Part shown: piece by piece, positions 43,782 through 53,064 of the stretch | Layout of the letters: each line of letters opens with the position of its first letter | How positions within the stretch are numbered: the first letter of the stretch is position 1 | Source of the DNA: Nitrospinae bacterium CG11_big_fil_rev_8_21_14_0_20_45_15 | Lineage (GTDB): Bacteria; Nitrospinota; Nitrospinia; Nitrospinales; VA-1 | Length of the DNA: 64,000 nt | Assembly (NCBI GenBank): GCA_002787235.1 | Contig: PCWG01000042.1 | Span: 62,001 to 126,000, forward strand | Direction: 5' to 3' | The notes under the pieces: model-generated | What the model was told of the DNA's origin: nothing | Seen by the model: the letters and a program-made list of their open reading frames with translations, nothing else | Database searches by the model: none | Translations under genes and position numbers: made by a program

Positions 43782-44768
43782 TCAGGCGTTCCAGCCGGAG
43801 CCCAAACGAACCTGTTTGGAAACGAAGATATTGCCGTCTTGTTTGACCAGGTGCAGATCGGTTTGGGTGAGCGAGCTTATAATACGCTGAATATTTTCAG
43901 ATGGCTTGCTTTGCGGGTCTTTGATGAGAAAGGGAATCATTTCATCAACGGAATCTCTGACGCGATCGCTTTCGATGATATAACCCAGATATTTGACTTG
44001 CACGTTGAGGTATTTTTTAACGAGACGAATCAGATTGTCGCCAACATGAATGTCTTTGCGATTGCGCGCGCGGTTGATTATGAGACTGGGGTTGAAATTC
44101 TTCACCGCTCTGTCAACATCTGCAATTTTTTCTGGAGCGATCTCTGCTAGCTTTTTTTTGAGCAGGGAGACAGTGTATGTTTCCATGTCGGCTTGCATGG
44201 GATTGGAATGATCCACCATCTTTTGCAGTTCGGGATTATCGGAAAATTGCTGGTTGATGCTTCGGAACAGGCTGGCCCGGATGAAGCTGAATGTTTTCAT
44301 GACCGAAGTCATTTCCGGTGTGCTGAGTACAATTCCCGGGTTGCTCATATTAAAGAAGTCGATCACATTGAAATTGGTGCCTGGCCCCATGTCTAGCACG
44401 ATGACATCGGCTTGCAGGTTCTTGATGAAATCAATGACGATTTGAATGCAGTCCTGGCTGATATTGGCACTGCCGGGATTATCGCCCGCTCCGCTGACAA
44501 ATTTAAGGTTGTCGATCCCGGTGTTTAAAAGGAGTTTTTCGGGAGAAACTCCTTCGGTGGAAAAAAAATCCTGAAACCCGCATTTGGGATTGTTGATGCC
44601 GAGCAGGGCGTGTAGATTGGAAGCCCCGAAATCGGTGTCAACCAATACGACATTGTGTCCGGCCAAGGCCATTCCCACAGCCAGATTTACGCTGACAATG
44701 CTTTTGCCTATGCCTCCTTTTCCGCCACCTACGGCGATTATTTTTGCTGTGGAGGTTAATGTGCTCAT
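43782..44768 (-). CDS. ParA/MinD-family ATPase paired with an acidic membrane protein
   Basis: This 328-residue protein has the deviant Walker A KGGIGKS at residues 17-23, VLVDTDFGASNLHALLGI, and VIVLDMGPGTNFNVIDFFN. It resembles FlhG in the core but lacks its N-terminal LR helix, and a true flhG is at 17457, so a separate role is likely. ATPases of this type position structures such as chemoreceptors, pili or chromosomes. It starts 15 bases after the acidic membrane protein gene on the same strand. Confidence 0.8.
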   Translation of the reverse strand: MSTLTSTAKIIAVGGGKGGIGKSIVSVNLAVGMALAGHNVVLVDTDFGASNLHALLGINNPKCGFQDFFSTEGVSPEKLLLNTGIDNLKFVSGAGDNPGSANISQDCIQIVIDFIKNLQADVIVLDMGPGTNFNVIDFFNMSNPGIVLSTPEMTSVMKTFSFIRASLFRSINQQFSDNPELQKMVDHSNPMQADMETYTVSLLKKKLAEIAPEKIADVDRAVKNFNPSLIINRARNRKDIHVGDNLIRLVKKYLNVQVKYLGYIIESDRVRDSVDEMIPFLIKDPQSKPSENIQRIISSLTQTDLHLVKQDGNIFVSKQVRLGSGWNA

Positions 44769-44783
44769 TGGTTTGATGGGGTC

Positions 44784-46667
44784 CTATTTTTTATTTTGGT
44801 CTTCAAGGAAAATGAAGGACTCTAGCAAATCGATGTATTCTTTGTCGCTGAGTGCGGGTTTGACATTCTGTGATTTCAGCTCGGCTTTTTGGTAATTCAA
44901 TCCCTGTAGAAAGTTGGTTGTATTCAATGCTTTCTGCGTCCCAGGATCCAGATTTTTTATCGTGTCTATTCTTTCCTGAAATTGCGTGAGTCGGTCTACG
45001 AGACGGTCCACTTTTCTGGAGACGGTTTGATCGACCACGGTTTTGAGTACAGGCTCGCTGATTGCGGGCTCCTCTGTTGTGAGTGACTCTTGTGGTGTTT
45101 CTTCAGAAGAGAATACTGCCCCGGTAATTTTGCTGACAGGCTCAGGCTCAGGCTCAGGTTCAGCTTCAGCATCAGCATCAGCTTCAAATACCTGCTCTAA
45201 ACTGTCGATATTATTTTCTTCTTGATGAATGGGTTCTGTAGAAAGAATTTCTGCTTCCGGCTCTTCCTCTTCGACTTCTTGAGAGGCTAAACTGGCGAAG
45301 TCTGCAAGTGTCATTTCATCTTCCAAGTTGGAATCGGAAGGCAGGGAGACGGTGGTTTCCGGTTTTTGCTGGGCAGAGACATCTTGTCGGGCGGTTTGTT
45401 TGAATTCAGCCAAATCCTCAGGGAGGGTCAGTTCTTCTTCGAGACTGTAGTTGTCTGGTAGCTTTTCCGTGCGGACTTCTGGTTTCGGGCTGACGCCTGT
45501 GTGATAGATTTCTTCAGCGATTTCTTCGAGTTCACGGTCTGTTATTTCAGGACTTGCGACGAGTTCTTCATCAGGCTCGTCGAGGGATGCTTCAGGAAGT
45601 GAAATGGATTTATAGTCAAGGGGTGCGGCTATATGACCTGTGATTTCGTTGATGGAATCTTCCATCTCCTTTTGAAGTTTTCGAATTTCTTCGGCCTGGG
45701 CTGTGGAGTCCGGGTCATCGAGTTCTTCGAGGTCGTCCTCGTCTGTTTCAGGGAAGGGATTGTCCCAATCGAACTTTTCATTCAAGATGCTTTCTAATTC
45801 GGGATTGGCTTCGTTGCGAGTAGCATCTGCTGAATCGAGATCAGATTCATCTGTCTCCTCTATCCGGGAATAGTTTTTTTCCGTTCCATTTTGGTTGATT
45901 TGATTTTGCAAGGTGTTGATGGAGTCTTCCATTTCTGCTTGCAAATCAAGGATCGCCTGGTCTTGCAAATCGTCGAGGTCATCAGACTCTGAAGAGGGCT
46001 CCGAAAAGTGGGAGAGGGTGTCGTCGTCTTGCGATGCATCTAATAAAGATTTTAAAATCGGGTCGAGTTCTTCTTCCTCGGAATTTGTTTGTCCTTCGCC
46101 TTCAGTATTTTTGTCTGAGGTTTTGGTCATTTTAAGTATATGATCCATCGACGCTTCAGAGGTTTCCTGCCTTGCGGAATCTTCTGTTTCCATGCTGTCA
46201 GCAATGTGTTGAAGATCGTCCATGGAGTCTTCTTCATCGCTTTCCTCAAGCTCATTGAAGACGTCCATGGCGGAGTCTTCATCATCCGTGTAATCGGTTT
46301 TAGAGCCCGGGAAAAGAGGGCGTTCGGTGTCGTCTTCGTCATCATCAAAATGGTGGCCACTCTTCAATTCTTCTTCAGAGTCGAAGGAGTCATCGGGGTT
46401 CATGCGATTGATGATTTTGTCGTAGCGTTGCTCCGCTTCCAGATTTATTTTCCGGATTTTGTACATGGCGTAGGGAAAGCCGAAGATAAGGAGTGCGGCG
46501 CTTGCCATGTACAGGGGGTTGTCTAATGCCAGATCAAGGTAGGGCTTGATGATTGAGTAGGATTGATCGTGGTCCAGGCCGAGCAAGTTGTTCAGGGCGA
46601 GCCAAACAGATTCGACCCCTTCCAATATTATTTCCTGAATTGCCTGAATGGATTGGTTTTCGGACAT
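44784..46667 (-). CDS. Large acidic single-helix membrane protein, possible polar landmark
   Basis: This 627-residue protein has one membrane helix at about 51-69, then a basic patch and a long, very acidic, probably disordered region (about 90-540), then a C-terminal helical region (545-625). Short motifs recur: LQAEMEDSIN at 242 and LQKEMEDSIN at 331; LEEELTLPEDLAEF at 409 and LEDEMTLADFASL at 448. The layout recalls HubP/FimV hubs, which bind ParA-type ATPases, but no LysM domain is seen. I do not recognise a family. It is followed by a ParA gene. Confidence 0.7.
   Translation of the reverse strand: MSENQSIQAIQEIILEGVESVWLALNNLLGLDHDQSYSIIKPYLDLALDNPLYMASAALLIFGFPYAMYKIRKINLEAEQRYDKIINRMNPDDSFDSEEELKSGHHFDDDEDDTERPLFPGSKTDYTDDEDSAMDVFNELEESDEEDSMDDLQHIADSMETEDSARQETSEASMDHILKMTKTSDKNTEGEGQTNSEEEELDPILKSLLDASQDDDTLSHFSEPSSESDDLDDLQDQAILDLQAEMEDSINTLQNQINQNGTEKNYSRIEETDESDLDSADATRNEANPELESILNEKFDWDNPFPETDEDDLEELDDPDSTAQAEEIRKLQKEMEDSINEITGHIAAPLDYKSISLPEASLDEPDEELVASPEITDRELEEIAEEIYHTGVSPKPEVRTEKLPDNYSLEEELTLPEDLAEFKQTARQDVSAQQKPETTVSLPSDSNLEDEMTLADFASLASQEVEEEEPEAEILSTEPIHQEENNIDSLEQVFEADADAEAEPEPEPEPVSKITGAVFSSEETPQESLTTEEPAISEPVLKTVVDQTVSRKVDRLVDRLTQFQERIDTIKNLDPGTQKALNTTNFLQGLNYQKAELKSQNVKPALSDKEYIDLLESFIFLEDQNKK
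45137..45188 (-). repeat. Hexanucleotide repeat within the acidic protein gene
   Basis: About eight in-frame copies of CAGGYT-like hexamers encode alternating Glu/Asp with Pro or Ala (EPEPEPEAEADADA read in order). Slippage here would change linker length by two residues without a frameshift. Confidence 0.7.
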
Positions 46668-46922
46668 TTTTTCAACTAAAATGCATTTATTGACCGACCC
46701 GCTCGGTAATGAATTAGAAAAATGAGACTAAAGCAGGGCAACGATCTGGATAAAATTAGCGGATACGTTAAGTTCGCCTGTTCCATTTCGACTACAATCA
46801 CTGAAACAATATTGTATCATAAAATAAAAGAAAATCAGTAAAATTAATCACTTATAGGTTTTTTGAGTTTGGATTGCGAGACGATATTTTGAGGGTCTCA
46901 TCATGAATTTTTGGAGCTGTTT

Positions 46923-47669
46923 GTGGAAAAGTTAAGCGTTATCATTATTACGTATAACGAGGAGGAACATATTGAGCGTTGTTTGAAGAGCGTTCAATGG
47001 GCTGATGAAATTGTTGTGCTTGATTCTTTCAGTACGGATGCGACAGTGGACATTTGCCGTCGTTATACCGACAGAGTGTTTCAGATGGAGTGGCAGGGTT
47101 ATGGCGGGCAGAAGAATCTCGCGGCTGAAAAGGCGTCTCACACCTGGATTTTGAATCTGGATGCGGATGAGGAAGTTTCTTCAGAGGTGGAGAGGGAAAT
47201 CAGGACGTTGATGGAAGTCGGTCCGATGTTTTCTGCCTATGATTTCCCCCGGAAAAATTTCTTTGGGGAGCACTGGATTCGTTTTTGCGGATGGTACCCG
47301 GACAGGATCATTCGCTTGTATGATAAAATGAAAGCCCGATTCACTGAGGGGCGGGTGCATGAAAAAATTGAAACGGCAGGCGGGGTGGGGTCATTGAACG
47401 AGCCCTTACTACATCATTCGTTCAGGGATATGGAAGATTATATTACGCGCCAGAATCGTTATTCCACTTTGAGTGCTCAGGATCGTTTTGATCGAAAGGG
47501 ACCGGTGGGAATCGGGCGAATACTTTTGGGACCTCCCTGGGTATTTATTAAAGTATATATTCTGCGGCAGGGATTTCGTGAGGGGCGACTTGGTTTTTTT
47601 ATCGCGGCATCTATGGCATTTTATTCTTTTTTGAAGTATATAAAAACACATGAATGCAAAGTTTCCTGA
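46923..47669 (+). CDS. Family 2 glycosyltransferase, LPS-core WaaE-like
   Basis: This 248-residue protein has a GT-A fold start SVIIITYNEEEHIERCLKSV, DSFSTDATVDIC, and the DxD motif in LNLDADEEVS. The later ENFFG-type PRKNFFGEHWIRFCGWYPD is typical of WaaE/LpsC-type core glucosyltransferases. The C-terminus has a hydrophobic segment. I chose GTG at 46923, with GGAG 7 bases upstream, over TTG at 46911. The 240 bases before it, shared with the divergent acidic gene, hold a palindrome ACAATATTGT at 46806-46815 and no gene. Confidence 0.82.
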   Translation: MEKLSVIIITYNEEEHIERCLKSVQWADEIVVLDSFSTDATVDICRRYTDRVFQMEWQGYGGQKNLAAEKASHTWILNLDADEEVSSEVEREIRTLMEVGPMFSAYDFPRKNFFGEHWIRFCGWYPDRIIRLYDKMKARFTEGRVHEKIETAGGVGSLNEPLLHHSFRDMEDYITRQNRYSTLSAQDRFDRKGPVGIGRILLGPPWVFIKVYILRQGFREGRLGFFIAASMAFYSFLKYIKTHECKVS

Positions 47670-47789
47670 ATTAAAAGTTGAGTGTGGCTGGGTTTGGGTT
47701 AGAAAAATTTAAGGGTTTGCGTTAAGATGTGTCAGGCAGGTTTAGAGTCCCTGTGTTTAAGACTGTCCCTTCAAATGTAAGAGCATTTT

Positions 47790-48452
47790 TTGAATAAAGC
47801 CCAAATACTGATTATAATGATTCCGGTCGTTTTGTTTTCCTTGACCGTTCATGAATATTCTCATGGAAAAGTGGCTTTCATGCTGGGTGATGACACCGCC
47901 AAGCGACTCGGTCGCCTTTCGTTTAACCCCCTGAAACATCTGGACTTTTTTGGCATTATTTCTTTCTATTTCATCGGCTTTGGTTGGGCCAAACCGGTTC
48001 CTGTAGATCCGAGGAACTTTCGCAATCTGCATAGAGATATGATGTACGTTGCGCTTGCGGGGCCCCTGTCGAATGTGGCTCTGGCAGTTGTTTTTAGTTT
48101 TATTATCCGGGTGATGGAGCCTTACGACAGCCCCGTTGTATTCACCTTGCTTGCTCTGGGCATATTTATAAATACGTCTTTGGCGATTTTCAATTTGCTT
48201 CCGATTTTTCCTCTCGATGGATCAAGCATTCTTAAGGGATTGCTTCCTCATCGGATCGCTGAAAATCTGAGCAATCTGGATCGTTTTGGTGCATTTTTGT
48301 TGCTTGGAGTTATTTTACTGGATCAATTCGCGCATACAGGTATTTTGGGGACTCTTATGGGGAAGCCTCTTACCTACGCGGTCGAGTTTATTACTCAAGA
48401 GCAGTTCTCGAATGTTGTACAAATCATTCAAATGAGTTTTTCGGCACTTTGA
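47790..48452 (+). CDS. Site-2-type (M50) membrane protease
   Basis: This 220-residue protein has about six helices, the zinc site HEYSH at 21-25, and LLPIFPLDGS with Asp143 as third ligand. It is the short, PDZ-free YwhC/SpoIVFB-like subgroup. Such proteases cut membrane-bound regulators or remnants. A stop codon three codons before the TTG at 47790 limits the start. ileS begins 71 bases after the stop. Confidence 0.85.
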   Translation: MNKAQILIIMIPVVLFSLTVHEYSHGKVAFMLGDDTAKRLGRLSFNPLKHLDFFGIISFYFIGFGWAKPVPVDPRNFRNLHRDMMYVALAGPLSNVALAVVFSFIIRVMEPYDSPVVFTLLALGIFINTSLAIFNLLPIFPLDGSSILKGLLPHRIAENLSNLDRFGAFLLLGVILLDQFAHTGILGTLMGKPLTYAVEFITQEQFSNVVQIIQMSFSAL

Positions 48453-48523
48453 TAGTTGTTTTGCTTGCGCTCTCACGTTTGTCGTGGAGCTTTTTTTAAT
48501 TTAATACTTCAAGAATAAAAGCA

Positions 48524-51331
48524 ATGGATTTTAAGGAAACGCTCAATCTACCCAAAACGGATTTCCCCATGAAGGCCAACCTCCTGCAAAAGGAGCCTGA
48601 ATTATTGGCGAAATGGGAAAAAGAAGATTTATACGGGAATATCAGAAAACATTCTTCTGGTAAGCCGCAGTATGTTTTTCATGATGGACCGCCCTACGCG
48701 AACGGTCATATTCATATGGGACACGCCTTGAATAAAATTCTCAAGGATTTTATCGTTAAATTCAAGACGATGAGCGGATTCGACGCAGGGTTCATTCCCG
48801 GTTGGGACTGCCACGGGCTTCCTATTGAACATCAGGTGACGAAAGAAGAGCGGAATAAAAAAAACAATCCGAGCAAGAGTGAAATCCGTAAGCTTTGCCG
48901 GGAATACGCGGCTAAGTTTGTTGATATCCAGCGTGAGGAGTTCGTTCGTCTTGGGGTTTTTGCGGACTGGGCCAATCCTTATCTAACGATGAATTTCTCG
49001 TACGAAGCGGCGATTGTTCGCGAGTTGGGCAAAGTGGTGGAAAAAGGTTTGCTCTACAACGGTTTGAAACCGGTGCACTGGTGTACCTCCTGTAAAACAG
49101 CACTGGCTGAGGCGGAAGTGGAATATGCGGATCGGACCTCTCCCTCGGTTTACGTCAAGTTCCCGCTGCAATCAGGGTTGGTCGCAGATTGGATGAATGG
49201 GGAAACGGCACCTGTTTCAGTGGTGATCTGGACCACAACCCCCTGGACTCTGCCGGCAAATCTTGCAGTCTGTCTGCATCCAGAATTTCAATACGTCGCT
49301 GTAAAAATCAAAGAAGAAATTTTTATCGTAGCGGAAGATCTATTGCCCGCTCTCGTGAAGGAATGGGATGTTCAGGAGCACAAAGTTCTTGGAACTTTGC
49401 AGGGAAAAGAACTGGAGGGCGCGATCTGCCAACATCCTTTTGCGGATCGAGTTTCCACGGTGATTTTGGGTGATCATGTAACTTTGGAGCAGGGGACAGG
49501 TTGTGTGCACACGGCACCCGGCCACGGTCAGGAGGACTATGTCATCGGCCAAAAATATGGGCTGGATACATACAATCCGGTAGACGATGGGGGTGTGTTT
49601 GTTGAAGACCTGCCTTTTTTCGGTGGCATGTTTGTATTCAAAGCAAACGCCGAGATCATTCAAAAACTCGTTGCCGACGGTTACATGGTTTCGCATGGCG
49701 AGATATCCCACTCCTACCCTCATTGTTGGCGATGTCGACAGCCGATCATTTTTCGCGCAACCCGGCAATGGTTTATTTCAATGGAACGCGATGATTTGCG
49801 CACCAAGGCTTTGGAAGCGATTCGTAAGGTGGAATGGATTCCTCCTTGGGGTGAAAGTCGAATTTATGGAATGGTTGAAAATCGTCCGGATTGGTGTGTG
49901 TCTCGTCAACGTGCGTGGGGGGCTCCGGTCGCTGTCGTTTCTTGCAAGACTTGCGGAATACCACTCAGTTCGCCTGAAGTTTTCGATCATATTGCGGAAT
50001 TGATTGCCAAGCACGGTGCAGATTATTGGTTTGATACAGAACTCTTTGATTTGATTCCCAAGGACAGTGTTTGCTCTTGCGGCGGAACGGATTTTAATAA
50101 AGAAGAGGATATTCTGGACGTGTGGTTTGATTCGGGTATCAGCCATGCCGCGGTGATAGAGGCCAACCCGAAATTGAGCTGGCCCGCTGATTTGTACCTT
50201 GAAGGAAGCGACCAGCATCGTGGCTGGTTTCATAGTTCTTTGCTGGAATCGATTGGTGTGCGAGGCGAAGCCCCCTACAAGTCGGTTCTGACGCATGGTT
50301 ATGTGGTGGATGGCAAGGGCAAGAAGATGTCCAAGTCTGCAGGCAATGTGATTGCCCCGCAGAAAATCATAGATCAGTATGGTGCAGAAGTACTTCGATT
50401 GTGGGTGGCATCTGAAAATTACCGCGAAGACATTCGGATTTCGCAAGAGATTTTGAAACGACTTTCCGAAGCGTATCGGAAAATTCGCAACACTTTCCGT
50501 TTCCTGTTGGGAAATCTTTACGATTTTGATCCGCAGAAGGACAAGCTGGCGGTTGAGGATCTGCAAGAAATTGATCGTTATATTCTGTATCGATTTTCAA
50601 TTTTGAAGAATAAAGTTTTAAAGGCTTATTCTACTTACGAGTTTCATACCTTCTATCACGCCTTCTATAATTTCTGTATCGTAGATTTGAGCGCGTTTTA
50701 TTTGGATATCGTCAAGGACAGATTGTACACCTTTGCTCCAGACTCCCCGGGGCGTCGTTCGAGTCAAACGGTTTTGCACATTTTGTTGTTGGATATGGCG
50801 CGTTTGATGGCACCCATATTGAGTTTTACCGCTGAAGAAGTTTGGTCGCATTTGCCTGTTGGCAGTGCCGATGAAAAAAGCGTGCATCTCAGTTCTTTCC
50901 CTGAAAGTTTAGAAATATCATTTGACGATACACTGGCAAAAAAATGGGAGACGCTGGTTGAATTGAAGGGTGAGGTCAGCCAAGCTCTGGAAATTTGCCG
51001 ACGGGAAAAAGTCATCGGTCATTCTTTGGACGCACATGTGCAAATTGTTTTGCCTGAGAAATTACGTACCCTTTTGCAGGATGATCTGGAAGAGTTGAAA
51101 ATAATTTTTATCGTATCTCGTGTGGACGTTGTGGATGATTTGAGTGCGATCGAAAATGCATGGAACTGCGAGTCTCTCAAAGGTGTTGTTATTGCTGTTT
51201 CAGCCGTTGGTGGTGAAAAGTGCGAACGTTGCTGGAATTACTTTGATCCAAAGACAGGAGAAGAGCCTGCATCCGCCCTTTGTGAAAAATGTGTTGAAAA
51301 TCTGGAGTACCCAAAGAGGACGGGTAATTGA
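48524..51331 (+). CDS. ileS: Isoleucyl-tRNA synthetase
   Basis: This 935-residue protein has the HIGH-type motif HMGH at residues 64-67, KMSKS at 601-605, and a C-terminal zinc site CERC...CEKC. WTTTPWTLPANLA marks the editing domain. It charges tRNA-Ile. The length and C-terminal zinc finger fit the bacterial type. lspA overlaps its stop, a common ileS-lspA arrangement. Confidence 0.97.
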   Translation: MDFKETLNLPKTDFPMKANLLQKEPELLAKWEKEDLYGNIRKHSSGKPQYVFHDGPPYANGHIHMGHALNKILKDFIVKFKTMSGFDAGFIPGWDCHGLPIEHQVTKEERNKKNNPSKSEIRKLCREYAAKFVDIQREEFVRLGVFADWANPYLTMNFSYEAAIVRELGKVVEKGLLYNGLKPVHWCTSCKTALAEAEVEYADRTSPSVYVKFPLQSGLVADWMNGETAPVSVVIWTTTPWTLPANLAVCLHPEFQYVAVKIKEEIFIVAEDLLPALVKEWDVQEHKVLGTLQGKELEGAICQHPFADRVSTVILGDHVTLEQGTGCVHTAPGHGQEDYVIGQKYGLDTYNPVDDGGVFVEDLPFFGGMFVFKANAEIIQKLVADGYMVSHGEISHSYPHCWRCRQPIIFRATRQWFISMERDDLRTKALEAIRKVEWIPPWGESRIYGMVENRPDWCVSRQRAWGAPVAVVSCKTCGIPLSSPEVFDHIAELIAKHGADYWFDTELFDLIPKDSVCSCGGTDFNKEEDILDVWFDSGISHAAVIEANPKLSWPADLYLEGSDQHRGWFHSSLLESIGVRGEAPYKSVLTHGYVVDGKGKKMSKSAGNVIAPQKIIDQYGAEVLRLWVASENYREDIRISQEILKRLSEAYRKIRNTFRFLLGNLYDFDPQKDKLAVEDLQEIDRYILYRFSILKNKVLKAYSTYEFHTFYHAFYNFCIVDLSAFYLDIVKDRLYTFAPDSPGRRSSQTVLHILLLDMARLMAPILSFTAEEVWSHLPVGSADEKSVHLSSFPESLEISFDDTLAKKWETLVELKGEVSQALEICRREKVIGHSLDAHVQIVLPEKLRTLLQDDLEELKIIFIVSRVDVVDDLSAIENAWNCESLKGVVIAVSAVGGEKCERCWNYFDPKTGEEPASALCEKCVENLEYPKRTGN

Positions 51332-51840
51332 GAAATAAATATTTGTCGCTACTGCTTTGCTCGAACTTTTTGATCATTCTTGACCAATTTACAAAGTATT
51401 TTGTGATATCGCATATTCCGCGTCATCACTCGATCTGGGTAGTGGATCATTTTTTCAGTATCACTCATATTCGTAATTCAGGAGTGGCATTTGGTCTGTT
51501 TGCAAGTCACTCCTCGGAGTACAAGGCCCTTATATTTGTATTGATTTCAACGATCGCAATCTTTGCGATTTTGATTATCTTTCATCAGACAAGAGAGCAA
51601 CAGCGGCTGGTTCTTTTTGGTTTGACCTTGATTTTCAGCGGCGCGATCGGGAACTTGATTGACCGAGTGCTACATGGTGAAGTTATAGATTTTATTTACT
51701 TTCACTTCGGGGATTTCCATTTTCCAGCGTTCAATGTAGCCGATTCCTGCATTTCTATTGGCGTGGGTTGCATGGTTCTTGATTTGTTTAAAAATACCCC
51801 ACCATCAAATCCGGAAACAGATTTGAAGGGCCCTGCCTGA
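51328..51840 (+). CDS. lspA: Prolipoprotein signal peptidase LspA
   Basis: This 170-residue protein has four helices and the two Asp motifs, GAIGNLIDRVLHGEVIDF and FNVADSCISIG. It removes signal peptides from lipidated lipoproteins in the inner membrane. The TTG start overlaps the ileS stop by 4 bases, and GAGGA lies upstream. Lgt, which acts in the step before, follows 39 bases after the stop. Confidence 0.96.
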   Translation: MRNKYLSLLLCSNFLIILDQFTKYFVISHIPRHHSIWVVDHFFSITHIRNSGVAFGLFASHSSEYKALIFVLISTIAIFAILIIFHQTREQQRLVLFGLTLIFSGAIGNLIDRVLHGEVIDFIYFHFGDFHFPAFNVADSCISIGVGCMVLDLFKNTPPSNPETDLKGPA

Positions 51841-51879
51841 TTAAGAGCTCAAACCAGCTCATAGGAGTTTTAAAGACAC

Positions 51880-52671
51880 ATGCATCCCATTTTGCTGGAA
51901 TTTGGTTTCGTCAGAATTTTTACCTATGGCCTTCTGGTGGCTACGGGTTTTTTTATGGCGATCATGCTGGCTGCTCACCTTGCCAAGAAAGAAGGCATGG
52001 ATCCGCAACAGATCATTGACCTTTGTTTTTACATCATGATCGCGTCGCTTCTGGGTGCTCGAGTTTTATACATTGTGGTCGAACATGAATATTTCACCCA
52101 ATATCCACTGGAAGCATTTAAATTCTGGAAGGGTGGGTTGGTATTTTATGGTGGTTTGATAGGCGGGATGATTGCGGCGGCGGTTTACATGAAACGCCAG
52201 CGGATGAATTTTTGGAAGGTCGCCGATTTATTGGCTCCCGCACTCGCTCTGGGGCAGGGAATTGGACGCTGGGGTTGCTTTTTTGCCGGCTGTTGCTATG
52301 GCGGAAAAACCGACCTTCCCTGGGCGATCGTATTCACCGACCCCAAATCGCTGGCCCCTTTGGGGGTGCCCTTGCATCCCACTCAGATTTACTTGTCTTT
52401 GAATGCGATTGCGATATTTTTGTTCCTTTTATGGTTGCTTAAAAGAAAGCAATTTGACGGACAGGTCATCTGGTCTTATGGAGTGTTGTATTCTATCGGG
52501 CGATTTGTTATAGAATACTTCCGGAATGATGATCGCGGTTTTGTGATTGAGGGTGTTTTATCTACTTCACAGTTTGTGGGTATTTTGTTTTTACTCATCT
52601 CCATAGTCATGCTGATAGTTTTGAGAGCCAAAAGTTTGCGTGGTCGGTCAAATCTGCCGAAAGGACACTGA
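51880..52671 (+). CDS. lgt: Prolipoprotein diacylglyceryl transferase Lgt
   Basis: This 263-residue membrane protein has the Lgt signature ALGQGIGRWGCFFAGCCYG and GVPLHPTQIYLSL, and an Arg-rich GRFVIEYFRND segment. It transfers diacylglycerol to lipobox cysteines. Its substrates here could include the cytochrome lipoprotein at 29538. It ends two bases before the ATG of the next small gene. Confidence 0.96.
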   Translation: MHPILLEFGFVRIFTYGLLVATGFFMAIMLAAHLAKKEGMDPQQIIDLCFYIMIASLLGARVLYIVVEHEYFTQYPLEAFKFWKGGLVFYGGLIGGMIAAAVYMKRQRMNFWKVADLLAPALALGQGIGRWGCFFAGCCYGGKTDLPWAIVFTDPKSLAPLGVPLHPTQIYLSLNAIAIFLFLLWLLKRKQFDGQVIWSYGVLYSIGRFVIEYFRNDDRGFVIEGVLSTSQFVGILFLLISIVMLIVLRAKSLRGRSNLPKGH

Positions 52672-52672
52672 C

Positions 52673-52975
52673 ATGAATTCAGAGGATCGTGGGAAAATCT
52701 CTATTCGTCCGTTGGAATCTGTTTGGGTACGGCGAGGTAAGGATGCTGTCCGAAAAATTTCGTCAAAAATGTTGGTTCCTAATATCAAGGCCGGAAAACT
52801 TTTTGGCGACGATGAGGTTTCAGGCGACTGTAAAAGTTGGATTCGCTTGGAGCGACATTCCCAATTGTCCCATTATTTTAAAAGTTCAACGGAATGGGTC
52901 AATCCTGAAATTTCACAAAAAGCGCATGCTCAATTAGAAGAATTGGCGGGAATGCTTGAAGATCTTAATAGTTAA
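52673..52975 (+). CDS. Unknown 100-residue soluble protein
   Basis: The protein starts MNSEDRGKISIRPLESVWVR and has no signal or membrane segment. A basic N-half (RRGKDAVRKISSKML) is followed by DCKSWIRLERHSQLSHYF and an acidic end. I do not recognise a family. A GAAAGGAC site lies 7 bases before the ATG, supporting this start over an earlier one inside lgt. It lies directly after lgt. Confidence 0.6.
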   Translation: MNSEDRGKISIRPLESVWVRRGKDAVRKISSKMLVPNIKAGKLFGDDEVSGDCKSWIRLERHSQLSHYFKSSTEWVNPEISQKAHAQLEELAGMLEDLNS

Positions 52976-53064
52976 TCTATACTTGCAGGGAAAAGTTAGA
53001 TTTTGATTCAATCCATTGAATGCTGAATGATAAACTGGAAACCTGTAAAAGAGTACCTTGCTAA

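Noticed and set aside
43782-44768. Calling the second ParA-type ATPase FlhG
   Set aside because: It lacks the N-terminal LR helix, and flhG already stands next to flhF at 17457-18317.
49778-50566. 262-codon minus-strand frame
   Set aside because: It is antisense to ileS and shows no recognisable motif.
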